DNA of 64,000 nucleotides from Planctomycetaceae bacterium (GTDB taxonomy: Bacteria > Planctomycetota > Phycisphaerae > SM23-33), in NCBI GenBank assembly GCA_039680605.1, contig JBDKTA010000067.1:62001-126000 (forward strand). The letters are read 5' to 3'. The position numbers and the translations under genes are program-made. The number at the start of each line of letters is the position of its first letter. Position 1 is the first letter of the stretch. Shown here piece after piece: positions 19,101 to 27,109 of this stretch. The notes below the pieces were generated by a model, which saw only the letters and a list, made by a program, of their open reading frames with translations, was not told where the DNA came from and searched no databases.

Positions 19101-20531
19101 TCATTTCTTCAGGTCGTCCGGTGTCACTTCGACGATCACGCGGAACCCGATGGCGGGTGAGCTGTAGTCGGCGGCTGCGGCGTCCCGGTTGGCGCTGCGG
19201 CAGAAGGTCGGGCGCGTCTTCCAGGACCCGCCCCGCAGGACGCGGCGCTCGCCCTGGTCGGGGCCGACGGGATCCTTCACAGCCGCGGCGGGGTAAGGGC
19301 CCAGCCAGTCGCGGCACCATTCGGCGGCGTTGCCATGCATGTCGTAGAGGCCCCAGGCGTTGGGTTTTCGCGACTTCACCGGCGCCGGTTTGGGGTCGCC
19401 TTTCGACTCGTCGACCAGCAGCGTTCCGACGCCGTAGGCGTAGCGGGCGTCGTAGTTGGCGTGGTCGGGCTTGATGCTTTTGCCGGCGCTGAAGGGTCCG
19501 GCCGATCCGGCGCGGCAGGCGTATTCCCACTGCGCTTCGGTGGGCAGCAGCACACGCCGGCGGGTGATCTTGGAGAGTTTCTCGCAGAACTCGTTGGCGG
19601 CGGTCCACGTGACGTTGAGGACCGGCAAGGCCGGTCCGCGGACCTGGCTGGGATTGGCGTTCATGACGGCCTGGAACATCTCCTGCGTGACTTCGGAGTC
19701 GCTCATGTAAAACGGCCAGGTCAGGGTGATGGGGTGGGTGTTTTCGTCGGCGTCGCGCTCGACTTCATCGGCGGGCGAGCCCATGGTGAACTTGCCTTGG
19801 GCGATCAGCACCAGTCCCAGAGAGGCCGGTCCGGCTTTGAGCGTCAGGGCGGGCCTGTAGTCGCCCGCCGGGGCGGGCACGTCGGGTTTGGGTTCAGGCT
19901 TGGGCTCGGGCTTGGGCTCGGGCTTGGGTTCGGGCTTGGGTTCAGGTTTCGGTTCGGGCTTAACGTCCGGCCACATGTCCGGCTGAGGGCGCGGTTCAGG
20001 TTCAGGCTTGGGTTCGGGTTGGGGTTTGGGTTCGGGTTTGGGTTCGGGCAGTGCTGCCGGTGTCGGCGGCAGGGAAGGCTCGTCGGGCAAGACCGCGACG
20101 ATCGGAACCGGCTCGGTCTTGCTGTGGGGTCTCCATCCCAGCGCGAGCATGGCGCCCACGCCCAGCAGGAAGATGCAGACCGTGCCGCCGAAGAACCCCA
20201 TGGCGGCAGCCATCGCCGTGTTCCGCCGCGGTCTGGCCTGCTGACCCCTGCCGCGCTGGCCCGGGGTGAGAACCACATTGTCGTCGCCCGCCAGATCGAG
20301 TTGCGCTTGGGGGATGTCGTCCTGCCCGGAAGGTTCGGCGGCATCGCGCGCCGCCTGCGATGCGGCGGCGCTGCGCCGGTCGAGCCACTTTCGCAGCGGC
20401 GAGGTTCGCGGGTGTGGAACGATATACGCCTGTCCGCACAGGGGGCACTCGTCGCGTCGCCCGGCCAGTTCCTCCGGGCTCTCCAGACGCGACGAACAGG
20501 ATGGACACTCGTGGAGAATCATCCCCCGCAT
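19101..20531 (-). CDS. membrane-anchored formylglycine-generating-enzyme-fold (SUMF1) protein with zinc ribbon
   Basis: 476 residues. An N-terminal zinc ribbon (CPSCSSRL...CPLCGQAY, about 9-37), a membrane helix (about 105-125), a Pro-Glu-Pro-Lys linker (about 160-220), then an FGE-sulfatase domain (about 235-470) with MGSP, LPTEAQWEYACRAG, WGLYDMHGNAAEW, RVLRGGSW and the terminal GFRV. Many planctomycete proteins with this domain modify or bind partners without being true formylglycine enzymes; the paired active-site cysteines are not evident, so sulfatase activation is unlikely. The zinc ribbon resembles that of the trypsin-TPR protein at 31446. Confidence 0.85.
   Translation of the reverse strand: MRGMILHECPSCSSRLESPEELAGRRDECPLCGQAYIVPHPRTSPLRKWLDRRSAAASQAARDAAEPSGQDDIPQAQLDLAGDDNVVLTPGQRGRGQQARPRRNTAMAAAMGFFGGTVCIFLLGVGAMLALGWRPHSKTEPVPIVAVLPDEPSLPPTPAALPEPKPEPKPQPEPKPEPEPRPQPDMWPDVKPEPKPEPKPEPKPEPKPEPKPEPKPDVPAPAGDYRPALTLKAGPASLGLVLIAQGKFTMGSPADEVERDADENTHPITLTWPFYMSDSEVTQEMFQAVMNANPSQVRGPALPVLNVTWTAANEFCEKLSKITRRRVLLPTEAQWEYACRAGSAGPFSAGKSIKPDHANYDARYAYGVGTLLVDESKGDPKPAPVKSRKPNAWGLYDMHGNAAEWCRDWLGPYPAAAVKDPVGPDQGERRVLRGGSWKTRPTFCRSANRDAAAADYSSPAIGFRVIVEVTPDDLKK
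19876..20046. repeat. hexamer-based repeat encoding the PEPK linker
   Basis: On the minus strand GAGCCCAAGCCC-type 12-mers are repeated many times and encode the Pro-Glu-Pro-Lys spacer of the SUMF1-fold protein. Such arrays can change length by slippage without breaking the frame. Confidence 0.8.
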
Positions 20532-20588
20532 TATATTTCACCGCGGCAGGGATGGAAGAACCGAATCGCAGCGCCACGCACACCCACC

Positions 20589-20661
20589 GTTAGCGGCGGG
20601 GCTTGCCCCGCGCGTTGCCGGTGGATTGAGGAATGGATGGATGGATGGATGGATGGATGGG
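20589..20661. repeat. GCGGGGC hairpin and (GGAT)n microsatellite
   Basis: TTAGCGGCGGGGCTTGCCCC (from about 20590) contains the stem GCGGGGC-TT-GCCCCGC. 20632-20661 is about seven GGAT units. Between the SUMF1-fold gene and the decayed vapBC there is no other recognisable content. Confidence 0.8.
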
Positions 20662-20727
20662 TGCCATGGCGGCAGTTGTTGAGCCGCCATGTCCTCAGTC
20701 GTCCGCACATGACAGCGCGATGTCTTT

Positions 20728-20913
20728 GTGCTGGCGAACACCGCCAAGGGCGATAGAATCTATAGCGTCCGAACCAAGAAGGAAACCGTCACGGTCGCCT
20801 TGGAAGAACTGATCCGCCATCACGAGCAGAAGAATATCCTCAAGGCCGCGGGAACTATACGATTCCGCGACGATTGGAACTACAAGAAGGATCGCCGTGA
20901 CCGCTTTCGTTGA
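20728..20913 (+). pseudogene. VapB-type antitoxin remnant
   Basis: 61 codons from a GTG. The second half, RTKKETVTVALEELIRHHEQ followed by GTIRFRDDWNYKKDRRDR, matches the VapB antitoxins of the PF09957 kind, including their typical acidic/basic tail. The expected beginning (strand plus first helix with a conserved Asp) is absent; a TGA lies six codons upstream of the GTG. Its end overlaps the VapC start remnant, as in intact vapBC pairs. Probably a decayed addiction module; expression of the fragment is unlikely. Confidence 0.55.
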
Positions 20914-20940
20914 CTTGCGCGGCCCACGCTTCTGGCCTTA
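20897..20940 (+). pseudogene. VapC toxin start remnant
   Basis: A GTG overlapping the vapB end begins VTAFVDL, the usual first strand of PIN-domain toxins with its catalytic Asp (compare (V/M)xxFVDTS), but the frame then reads RGPRFWP and stops. Position relative to vapB is exactly that of vapC. Only the first seven codons are recognisable, so this is suggestive, not proven. Confidence 0.4.
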
Positions 20941-20983
20941 ATTCGAATTTGATAATTGCCGTCCGGAAATCGACAATGGGGCC

Positions 20984-22024
20984 ATGCTCGTCTCCGTACT
21001 ATCGCTGATCTTTGCGGCACAGCCGACTTCGGCCCCGGCTGCCACTGCCCCGGCGGTGCCGGCGCGGGCGCTGCGAGAGGCCGAGCGGCAAATGCTCCAA
21101 ACGCTCGGCCTGCCCACCAAGATCGGCGCCAGCACCGATTCGACGTTGGCCGCGGCAGACAACGTCACACCCGACGGGGCAGCCGGCCTCGATCTGTTCG
21201 CCGCGTTGATCTCCCGCAAGGGCCTGGCCGAGGGCCTGCACTGGGCCTGCTGGCAGGTCCGCAAGAAGCACGGCGTCTCGGCTATCACCCTGGTACCCAC
21301 GCGAACGGACCTGCCCGAAGCAGCCCTGGTCAAAGCTTTGGGAGCGGCCGACCTGGTCCGTCAGAGCGGTTTCCTCGAAGAAGGACGCATCGTCCCCCAC
21401 GCCACCGAAAAGTCCAAGCCGCTGACGTGGCACTGGTATAGCTGGCTGGGGTTCGGCATCGCGGACGGGCGGGTGGCCGTCATCCGCACCGACCATCGCA
21501 TCGTTCCCGCGCCGGCGGGCGAACCGCCGACCCTGCCCGGACACGATCGCCCAGCCGCGGCTACCCAACCGGCGACGCCGAAGCGCCCGCTGCGGGCGGT
21601 GGAGCGGTCGCTGTTGACGGCATTGGGGCACGCGGTGACGGTTCAGGCGTACGCCCGGGCCGGCCAGAACGACCCGGCGATGCTGCGGGCGGCGCTGGCG
21701 GACATTCTGCAGACGCTCAAGATGCGCACCTTGTCGATGGGGCTGGAAGACGCCGCCCAGAACGCCTCGCGCCGGGGCGTGCAGTCGTTCCTGATCTGGC
21801 CACACAAGGACCAGGTGGAACTGGCCGCCCGAGCCAAGGTCCTGGGCGAACCCGACGCGGTTTACCAGGAAGGCTACTGGGCCGACGAGGCCCTGTCGAA
21901 CGATCCCAAGGCCGGCCCTGCCGTCACCTGGCACTGCTACAGTTGGCTGCAGTTGGGCGTGGTCGAGGGCAAGATCAAAATCATCCGCGCCAACTGCGAC
22001 GCCCTGCCGGCTGTCACCCCGTAA
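20984..22024 (+). CDS. hypothetical exported protein with internal duplication
   Basis: 346 residues, no family recognised. A short hydrophobic start (MLVSVLSLIFAA) looks like a weak signal peptide. The protein is two related halves: WHWYSWLGFGIADGRVAVIR near residue 150 and WHCYSWLQLGVVEGKIKIIR near 315, each preceded by a similar helical region, a KALGAAD/KVLGEPD element and an Ala/Pro linker between halves (about 175-205). No catalytic motif is visible. It stands alone between the vapBC remnant and a CAGAG hairpin. Confidence 0.75.
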   Translation: MLVSVLSLIFAAQPTSAPAATAPAVPARALREAERQMLQTLGLPTKIGASTDSTLAAADNVTPDGAAGLDLFAALISRKGLAEGLHWACWQVRKKHGVSAITLVPTRTDLPEAALVKALGAADLVRQSGFLEEGRIVPHATEKSKPLTWHWYSWLGFGIADGRVAVIRTDHRIVPAPAGEPPTLPGHDRPAAATQPATPKRPLRAVERSLLTALGHAVTVQAYARAGQNDPAMLRAALADILQTLKMRTLSMGLEDAAQNASRRGVQSFLIWPHKDQVELAARAKVLGEPDAVYQEGYWADEALSNDPKAGPAVTWHCYSWLQLGVVEGKIKIIRANCDALPAVTP

Positions 22025-22029
22025 AAACA

Positions 22030-22134
22030 AATGCAACCACAGAGACTCAGAGGGGGACGAGGTAGAAACAAGAAAACCGGATATTTTGTTTTCCTGTTGT
22101 TACCTCAGTGCCCTCTGTGTCTCTGTGGTAAGTT
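22030..22134. repeat. CAGAG-type inverted repeat
   Basis: AACCACAGAGACTCAGAGGG (about 22033) and CCCTCTGTGTCTCTGTGGT (about 22111) are inverted arms around a 60-base AT-richer loop. Same family as 9198-9300 and 43000-43126. Confidence 0.75.
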
Positions 22135-22218
22135 TCTTACGGCGGCGGTGTGGCGCCCGACGGTGACAATCCTGCTTCCGTCGAGGGGGGTTTGCGGGTT
22201 TAATAGTCATATCGGCCT

Positions 22219-22839
22219 ATGAAGAACCACCTGCGTCAAGAGATGAAGCGGCGGTTGGCGGCGATTGCCCCGGCGGATATCGCCGCGCGCAGCCACGCGG
22301 CCTGTCAGTCGCTGATCGCCAGCGAGGAGTTCCGCCGCAGCCGCTGCGTCATGCTGTACATGCCGATGCCCCACGAGGCCAGCCCGCTTGCGGCCGCAAT
22401 GGCGGCGTGGCAGCAGGACAAGATCGTCCTGGTCCCCAAGGTCGACATGCAGCAGCGGCACATGATCGCGGTGCGGATCTCGGGCATGGGCGACGAGATG
22501 GTCATCAGCGGGCGCTACGCCATTCGCGAACCGGCCTCGAGCGAGCCCTGGCCGCTGGAGGAGATCGACCTGGTGGTCGTTCCGGCGCTGGCGTACGACC
22601 GCGACGGCAACCGCCTCGGACGCGGGGCGGGGTTTTACGACCGGTTCCTGGGACACAGCCGGATGCGCGCCATCGCCTGCGGGCTGGCGCTGTCGGAGCA
22701 GGTCGTCGAGCAGGTGCCAACGGCTGGCAATGACTGGCCGGTAAACATGCTTGTTACCGATAAAGAAATCATGCGCTTCATCGCCCAAGCGCCTCGCCGC
22801 CCCGCGGGGCAAGGAGAGACGTATGACACCGCTTGCTAA
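22219..22839 (+). CDS. 5-formyltetrahydrofolate cyclo-ligase
   Basis: 206 residues, the normal size. It converts 5-formyl-THF and ATP to 5,10-methenyl-THF in the cytoplasm. The N-terminus has the KN(H)LRQEMKRRL helix, and the C-terminal half the signature DLVVVPALAYDRDGNRLGRG followed by GFYDRFL, which binds ATP and folate. Its last 17 bases overlap the start of the L,D-transpeptidase gene. A cyclodeaminase-like folate gene lies far away at 57171. Confidence 0.9.
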   Translation: MKNHLRQEMKRRLAAIAPADIAARSHAACQSLIASEEFRRSRCVMLYMPMPHEASPLAAAMAAWQQDKIVLVPKVDMQQRHMIAVRISGMGDEMVISGRYAIREPASSEPWPLEEIDLVVVPALAYDRDGNRLGRGAGFYDRFLGHSRMRAIACGLALSEQVVEQVPTAGNDWPVNMLVTDKEIMRFIAQAPRRPAGQGETYDTAC

Positions 22840-23863
22840 ACAGATTGCAATCGTGGTCGGATCGGTGGTTGTCCTGATCGCCCTGATCGTCGGCTGGAAC
22901 AAGTTCCGATCCGATTCTCCCGCCGCGGCGGACCCTGCCACGGCGGCGGTTCCGGCAGCGGCCGCAGCGGCGGAGGGGGCTTCTGCGCCAACGGGCGCCG
23001 CCGGCGGGTCGACGGACGCCGCGGAGCGGGCGCCGGCGCCGACGCCCACCCCGGAATCGGCGGGCAACGCCACCAACGCGATGGCCCAGTTCGACGAGGG
23101 GATCAAGCTCATGGAGGCGGGCAAATTCTTCCCCGCCCGCGTCGCGCTGTCGTCGGCGGTGTTCTCCGGGGCTCTGCCGGCAGACAAGGCCGACCACGCC
23201 CGCAAAATGCTCACGAGCATGGCCGAGCGAACATTGTTCGCCCCGGGCTTCTTCGACGACGACCCGTACGTGGCTCGCTACGAGGTCAAGAACGGCGACG
23301 TGCTGCAGCGCATCGAGCGCAACCTCAAACTGCATGTTCCGACCGAGCTGCTGCTGAAGATCAATAACCTCTCCTCCGACAAGCTGATCCGCGCCGGCCA
23401 GTCGATCAAGGTCATCAAGGGCCCCTTCCACGCGGTGATCAGCCTCAGCGGATACACGATGGACCTGTATCTCAAGCGGGACAATCTCCCGTACATTTAC
23501 ATCCGCCGGTTCACTGTCGGCACGGGCAAAGAGGGCGCCACGCCGTTCGGGGCGTACCACGTGGCGCTGGGCGGCAAGAAGATCAAGCCCGTCTGGAACC
23601 CCCCGCCCTCCAGCGGGCGGACCGGAAGCATCCGCTACGGCGAACCCAACTATGCCTTCGGACCCAAGGGGCTCTGGATCGCCCTGGAAGGCACCGACCC
23701 GGTCACCAAGACCATGAGCGGATACGGCATCCACAGCACCAACGACCCGGCCAGCATCGGCAAGAGCCAGTCGCTGGGCTGCATCCGCATGGCCGACGCG
23801 GATATCGACTACGTCTTCTTGACCCTCTACGAACACTGGTCGAGCGTGCTGATCAAGAAGTAA
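22823..23863 (+). CDS. LysM-like L,D-transpeptidase (YkuD family)
   Basis: 346 residues from the ATG at 22823, which has AAGGAGA nearby. A membrane helix (about 7-25), an Ala/Pro/Gly linker (about 30-75), a small helical region, a LysM-like domain (about 150-195, GDVLQRIERNLKLHVPTELL) and a YkuD domain (about 200-345) with HST...SLGCIRM, containing the catalytic Cys and the His 17 residues before it. Such enzymes make 3-3 cross-links in, or attach proteins to, peptidoglycan in the periplasm, which supports the presence of a wall in this lineage. Confidence 0.9.
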   Translation: MTPLAKQIAIVVGSVVVLIALIVGWNKFRSDSPAAADPATAAVPAAAAAAEGASAPTGAAGGSTDAAERAPAPTPTPESAGNATNAMAQFDEGIKLMEAGKFFPARVALSSAVFSGALPADKADHARKMLTSMAERTLFAPGFFDDDPYVARYEVKNGDVLQRIERNLKLHVPTELLLKINNLSSDKLIRAGQSIKVIKGPFHAVISLSGYTMDLYLKRDNLPYIYIRRFTVGTGKEGATPFGAYHVALGGKKIKPVWNPPPSSGRTGSIRYGEPNYAFGPKGLWIALEGTDPVTKTMSGYGIHSTNDPASIGKSQSLGCIRMADADIDYVFLTLYEHWSSVLIKK

Positions 23864-23977
23864 ACCCGCGGCGGCAATTTTCCTGACGGTCCCTGCAATA
23901 ATTCCCGCGGCCGTTCGCTATATTGATAGAGGACGGTGCGCCCGCCCTTCGTAATTCGCCAAAAAAGGAAGACCGCT

Positions 23978-25006
23978 ATGCCCCGACGAATGATCTATGG
24001 ACTGATCGCCCTGGTGCTGGTAGCCGTTGCGACAGCCTTGCCGCTGCGCACTCTTCCCAATGGAAGCAGAACGGACCTTGACGCGATCTCGGCCGCTACC
24101 AAGAAAAAGAAGACGACCGCACCGGTCAGCAAGCAGAAGGTCACCGTCAACGCGCCGAAGGTACCCGCCAACGATGTCGACGATGCCATTCATCAGCGCG
24201 TCGCGGGGCAGATCGACGCGGCGCGCCGCGCTATCTCCGCCAAGAACTGGCAGCAGGCGCGCGAAACCCTCGAACCGCTGCTGGGCGTCGTGCGCAGTTC
24301 CAATCAGCGCGAGCGTATCGACGAACTGCTGGCCAAGGTCGACGCCGAGGGCGAGATCCGCCTCCAGAAAGCCAACACCCTCTACACCGAGAAAAAATAC
24401 GAACAGGCCCTCAAGGGCTATCGAGCGGTCGCAACCATCTTCGGGCAGCGCAAAGCCGCCCATGAAGCCCAGGCTGCCCTGGACAAGGCCGAAAACGACC
24501 CCGTCGTCGCCTCGGCTTTCAAGGCCTCCAAGGCCCAGGCCATGGCCGACCAGATCCAGGCCATCATCACCACCGACCTGGCGGCGCAGAAACTGCCCGC
24601 ACCGGCGACGCAGCCGGCGTCGGAGTCTGACGGCGACGGCCCGACGATCGATGCGGCGTTGCGATTCGACTACCTCAAGAAGCTCCAGAGCGAACCGCGG
24701 CAGAACGCCCTGAAGTTGCTCGAGATGCTCGCCACGCTGTATCCCGACACGCCGGCGGGAAAACAGGCCGCCTCGGACATGGCGCTGGTCAAGGCCGACA
24801 AGGACCTCCAGCAGCAGATGGCTGCCGACCAGAACGAGAGCCGCGCCAAGCAGATCCTGACCGTGGCGGGCAACTACGAAAAGGCCGGCATGGACAAGAT
24901 CGCCCTGGGCAAGTACCAGGAGTTCCTCAAGCTCTACCCCGCCCGCCCCGAAGCCGCGGACGTGGCCAAGCGCGTCGAGGCTCTCAAGACCAAACTCGGT
25001 CAGTGA
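23978..25006 (+). CDS. exported TPR-like helical protein, unknown function
   Basis: 342 residues. The ATG at 23978 has AAAGGAAG seven bases upstream and begins a signal or anchor segment (MPRRMIYGLIALVLVAVATA). The rest is helical with degenerate TPRs: ARRAISAKNWQQARETLEPL near residue 80, then ANTLYTEKKYEQALKGYRAV, and a last one near 300 (KYQEFLKLYPARPEAADVA). An Ala/Thr/Pro linker lies near 215. No catalytic motif. Probably a periplasmic scaffold. Confidence 0.75.
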   Translation: MPRRMIYGLIALVLVAVATALPLRTLPNGSRTDLDAISAATKKKKTTAPVSKQKVTVNAPKVPANDVDDAIHQRVAGQIDAARRAISAKNWQQARETLEPLLGVVRSSNQRERIDELLAKVDAEGEIRLQKANTLYTEKKYEQALKGYRAVATIFGQRKAAHEAQAALDKAENDPVVASAFKASKAQAMADQIQAIITTDLAAQKLPAPATQPASESDGDGPTIDAALRFDYLKKLQSEPRQNALKLLEMLATLYPDTPAGKQAASDMALVKADKDLQQQMAADQNESRAKQILTVAGNYEKAGMDKIALGKYQEFLKLYPARPEAADVAKRVEALKTKLGQ

Positions 25007-25020
25007 GAAGACGGGGACGG

Positions 25021-25140
25021 GGAGTGCGGGATTACGCGGATTTATGGGATCAAGAGGATTAGAAACGGGGACGGGGACGGGGAGTGCGGGATTACGCGGA
25101 TTTATGGGATTAAGAGGATTAGAAACGGGGGCGGGGACGG
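25021..25140. repeat. 60-bp tandem repeat, two units
   Basis: 25021-25080 and 25081-25140 are identical except at two positions (25051/25111 and 25071/25131). Within each unit GGATTACGCGGATT-like words recur about every 13 bases. Confidence 0.9.
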
Positions 25141-25227
25141 GTGGCATGGCGACACGCGAAGCGGGTCGCCATGATGCTCAGCACCCAACCATGGCGACCC
25201 GCTGAACAACGCGTGTCGCCATGCCAC
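25141..25227. repeat. nested long hairpin (GTGGCATGGCGACACGCG family)
   Basis: Outer arms 25141-25158 and 25210-25227 are perfect 18-bp inverted copies. Inner arms 25161-25173 (GCGGGTCGCCATG) and 25190-25202 are perfect over 13 bp. A diverged relative is at 18909-19013 and left-arm fragments at 61478-61512 and about 61545-61560. Confidence 0.85.
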
Positions 25228-25246
25228 CCGGGGCAGTTTTTCTTTT

Positions 25247-25335
25247 CTACAGTGCAGAGATCGCGGAGGTCGGAAGAGTGTCTGGCTCCCCGTCAGCTCT
25301 GATCTCTGCGTTCTCGGCGATCTCCGCGGTGAAAC
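25247..25335. repeat. GATCTCCGCGGTG-type repeat forming the kinase tail
   Basis: The words GCAGAGATCGCGGAGG (25252) and CTCTGCGTTCTCGGCGATCT (about 25303) followed by CCGCGGTGAAA are inverted relatives of each other and of 28964-29000. The kinase frame reads through them to its stop. Confidence 0.65.
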
Positions 25336-26971
25336 CCTGTCCGCATGGCGCCCGGAGCGTGACGCGACTGCCGCGACCCGGGGACGATTCGATCTTCATC
25401 GTGCCCCCCAGCATTTCCAGCCTCTCGCGCACGCTGAACAGTCCAAACCCCGCCCCGCCGGCGCCGTGCAGTTCGTCGGGGTCGAACCCGGCGCCCTGGT
25501 CGCAGACCGTCAGTTCCAGGTGCGACTCGCTGCGGCGCAGGCACACCTGCGCGGCCTTGACGTTGGCGTGCTTGACGATGTTGAACAGCAGCTCCCGAAC
25601 CGACTGGAACAGCAGGATCGACAGGTCCTGGGTCGCCGGAACGGCTGCAAGGTCCACCTGCAACTCCACGCACAGTGAATGCTTCTCCTGCATCCAGGCC
25701 GCCAGCCACCGCAGCCCGCCGCCCAATCCCTCCTCATGAAGCACCGGCGGAAATAGTTCCATCGTCAACTCGCGCGAGGAGGTGATCGACTCGACCAGCA
25801 AATCCTGCACTCGCCGAAGATCGGCCGGCAGCGACTGCCCCTGCTGCCGCATGCATAGCTCCAGGCCGAGCTTGGCCGAAACGAGCAACTGCTGCAGATG
25901 GTCGTGCAGCACGTGCGCCAGCCGCTTCCGCTCGCGCTGCTCGGCCAGCGTCAGTTCCGATGCCAGACGCGCCAACTGGTTGGACCTGCGATGAAGCTCG
26001 ACGTTCTTGAGCGTCAATTCGGCTGTCCGCTCATTCACCCGCCGCTCCAGTTCGTCTCGCGAGCGAATCAGCGACTGCTGCGTGCGGCGCAGACTCCGCA
26101 TCGCCCGCCCGCGCCGCAGGTCGATCCCCGCCAGCACCGACACGCACCAACCCGTCAGGGCGGCCAGAAAGAGCACGCCCAGCAGGCCGAACAGCGTCGC
26201 GGCCATCGCACTGTCCAAAAACCTGCTCTCCACCGACCATAGCGCAAACCCGGCCAGCAGAGTCGGCGTCAGGATCACGGGAAGCACCAGCCGCCGCGCG
26301 ATCACGCCCGTCGTCCCGCCGCTCCAGAAGATCGCCGCCGGCTTGAGCCGGGGCCTGGCCAGGACGATCCCGGCCGCAAGAGTCACGATCGCCACCGCTG
26401 CCGGTATTGACGCCGCCGGAGCGGTGCCGAAGGCGTGACCGAGCAGTTCCAGAAGTCCCAGAACAGCCGCCGCGGCGGCAAGCCATTGCGAGAGGCTCTG
26501 CTTGCGCGCCACAGTCTTGTTCAGCAGCAGGATCGCCGCGGCACAGAGACTCACTGCCGCAAGGACGGGCGCCTCCATCGCCGGGTAGGCGCTGGCGCCC
26601 CTCACCGCGGTGCCCAGACTGTTGAAAGGCCAATGCCAATTCGACAGGGCGCGGGCCGCGCCTACGGCAGGTACGAGCAGTGCCGCCCATGCCAGAATCT
26701 GCGGCACGCGCCCCCACCGGCTCTCGTTGAGACACACCAGCGCCAGGCTCGCTCCCAGCAACAGCACCGTGCAGCCGGCGTCAATAGACATCGGACAGAA
26801 GACGCCGGCGATGAACCCGGTCAGCCCCGACGCGCCCGCAAGAGCGCCCATCAGCCCTGTCAAAGCTATTGCCGCCGAAGCGCCGCCCGCCGCGACGGCT
26901 GCATAAGAGGTCCACGCCGCCGAAAGCCGCGGCGGCAAGAGAGGGGTCGCTGTTTGAGAAAGGTTGTACAT
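25247..26971 (-). CDS. membrane sensor histidine kinase (NarL-partner HisKA_3 type)
   Basis: 574 residues. The N-terminal half (about 20-275) is a string of eight to ten hydrophobic helices without a known sensor name. A coiled linker with LIRSRDELERRVNERTAELT follows, then HisKA_3 with the phospho-His in RKRLAHVLHDHLQQLL (about 350-365) and an HATPase domain (N-box ELLFNIVKHANVKAA, DQGAGFD, GFGLFSVRERLEMLGG). AAAAGGA precedes the ATG. No response regulator is adjacent, so it is an orphan. The last about 28 residues (FTAEIAENAEIRADGE...) are encoded by a palindromic repeat rather than by the kinase proper. Confidence 0.88.
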   Translation of the reverse strand: MYNLSQTATPLLPPRLSAAWTSYAAVAAGGASAAIALTGLMGALAGASGLTGFIAGVFCPMSIDAGCTVLLLGASLALVCLNESRWGRVPQILAWAALLVPAVGAARALSNWHWPFNSLGTAVRGASAYPAMEAPVLAAVSLCAAAILLLNKTVARKQSLSQWLAAAAAVLGLLELLGHAFGTAPAASIPAAVAIVTLAAGIVLARPRLKPAAIFWSGGTTGVIARRLVLPVILTPTLLAGFALWSVESRFLDSAMAATLFGLLGVLFLAALTGWCVSVLAGIDLRRGRAMRSLRRTQQSLIRSRDELERRVNERTAELTLKNVELHRRSNQLARLASELTLAEQRERKRLAHVLHDHLQQLLVSAKLGLELCMRQQGQSLPADLRRVQDLLVESITSSRELTMELFPPVLHEEGLGGGLRWLAAWMQEKHSLCVELQVDLAAVPATQDLSILLFQSVRELLFNIVKHANVKAAQVCLRRSESHLELTVCDQGAGFDPDELHGAGGAGFGLFSVRERLEMLGGTMKIESSPGRGSRVTLRAPCGQGFTAEIAENAEIRADGEPDTLPTSAISAL

Positions 26972-27109
26972 GGCAGTCCTTTTCTTAAGACTCGCCTCAA
27001 CAAATTCACCCGACCCGGTGGAAAACGTGTTAGCTGACAGTGCAAACTATAGTCATTTCTTGCGTTAGCGATATAGGAAAAAATGCCTAATTTTGCGTCG
27101 GTAGAATTC
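26972..27109. other. AT-richer gap, kinase promoter region
   Basis: 138 bases, clearly richer in A/T than the surroundings, between the two minus-strand genes. It must hold the kinase promoter; TATAGT on the minus strand near 27040 is a possible -10, with no good -35. Confidence 0.4.

Noticed and set aside
25021-25140. Direct repeat as CRISPR or origin
   Set aside because: Only two abutting 60-bp units without spacers.
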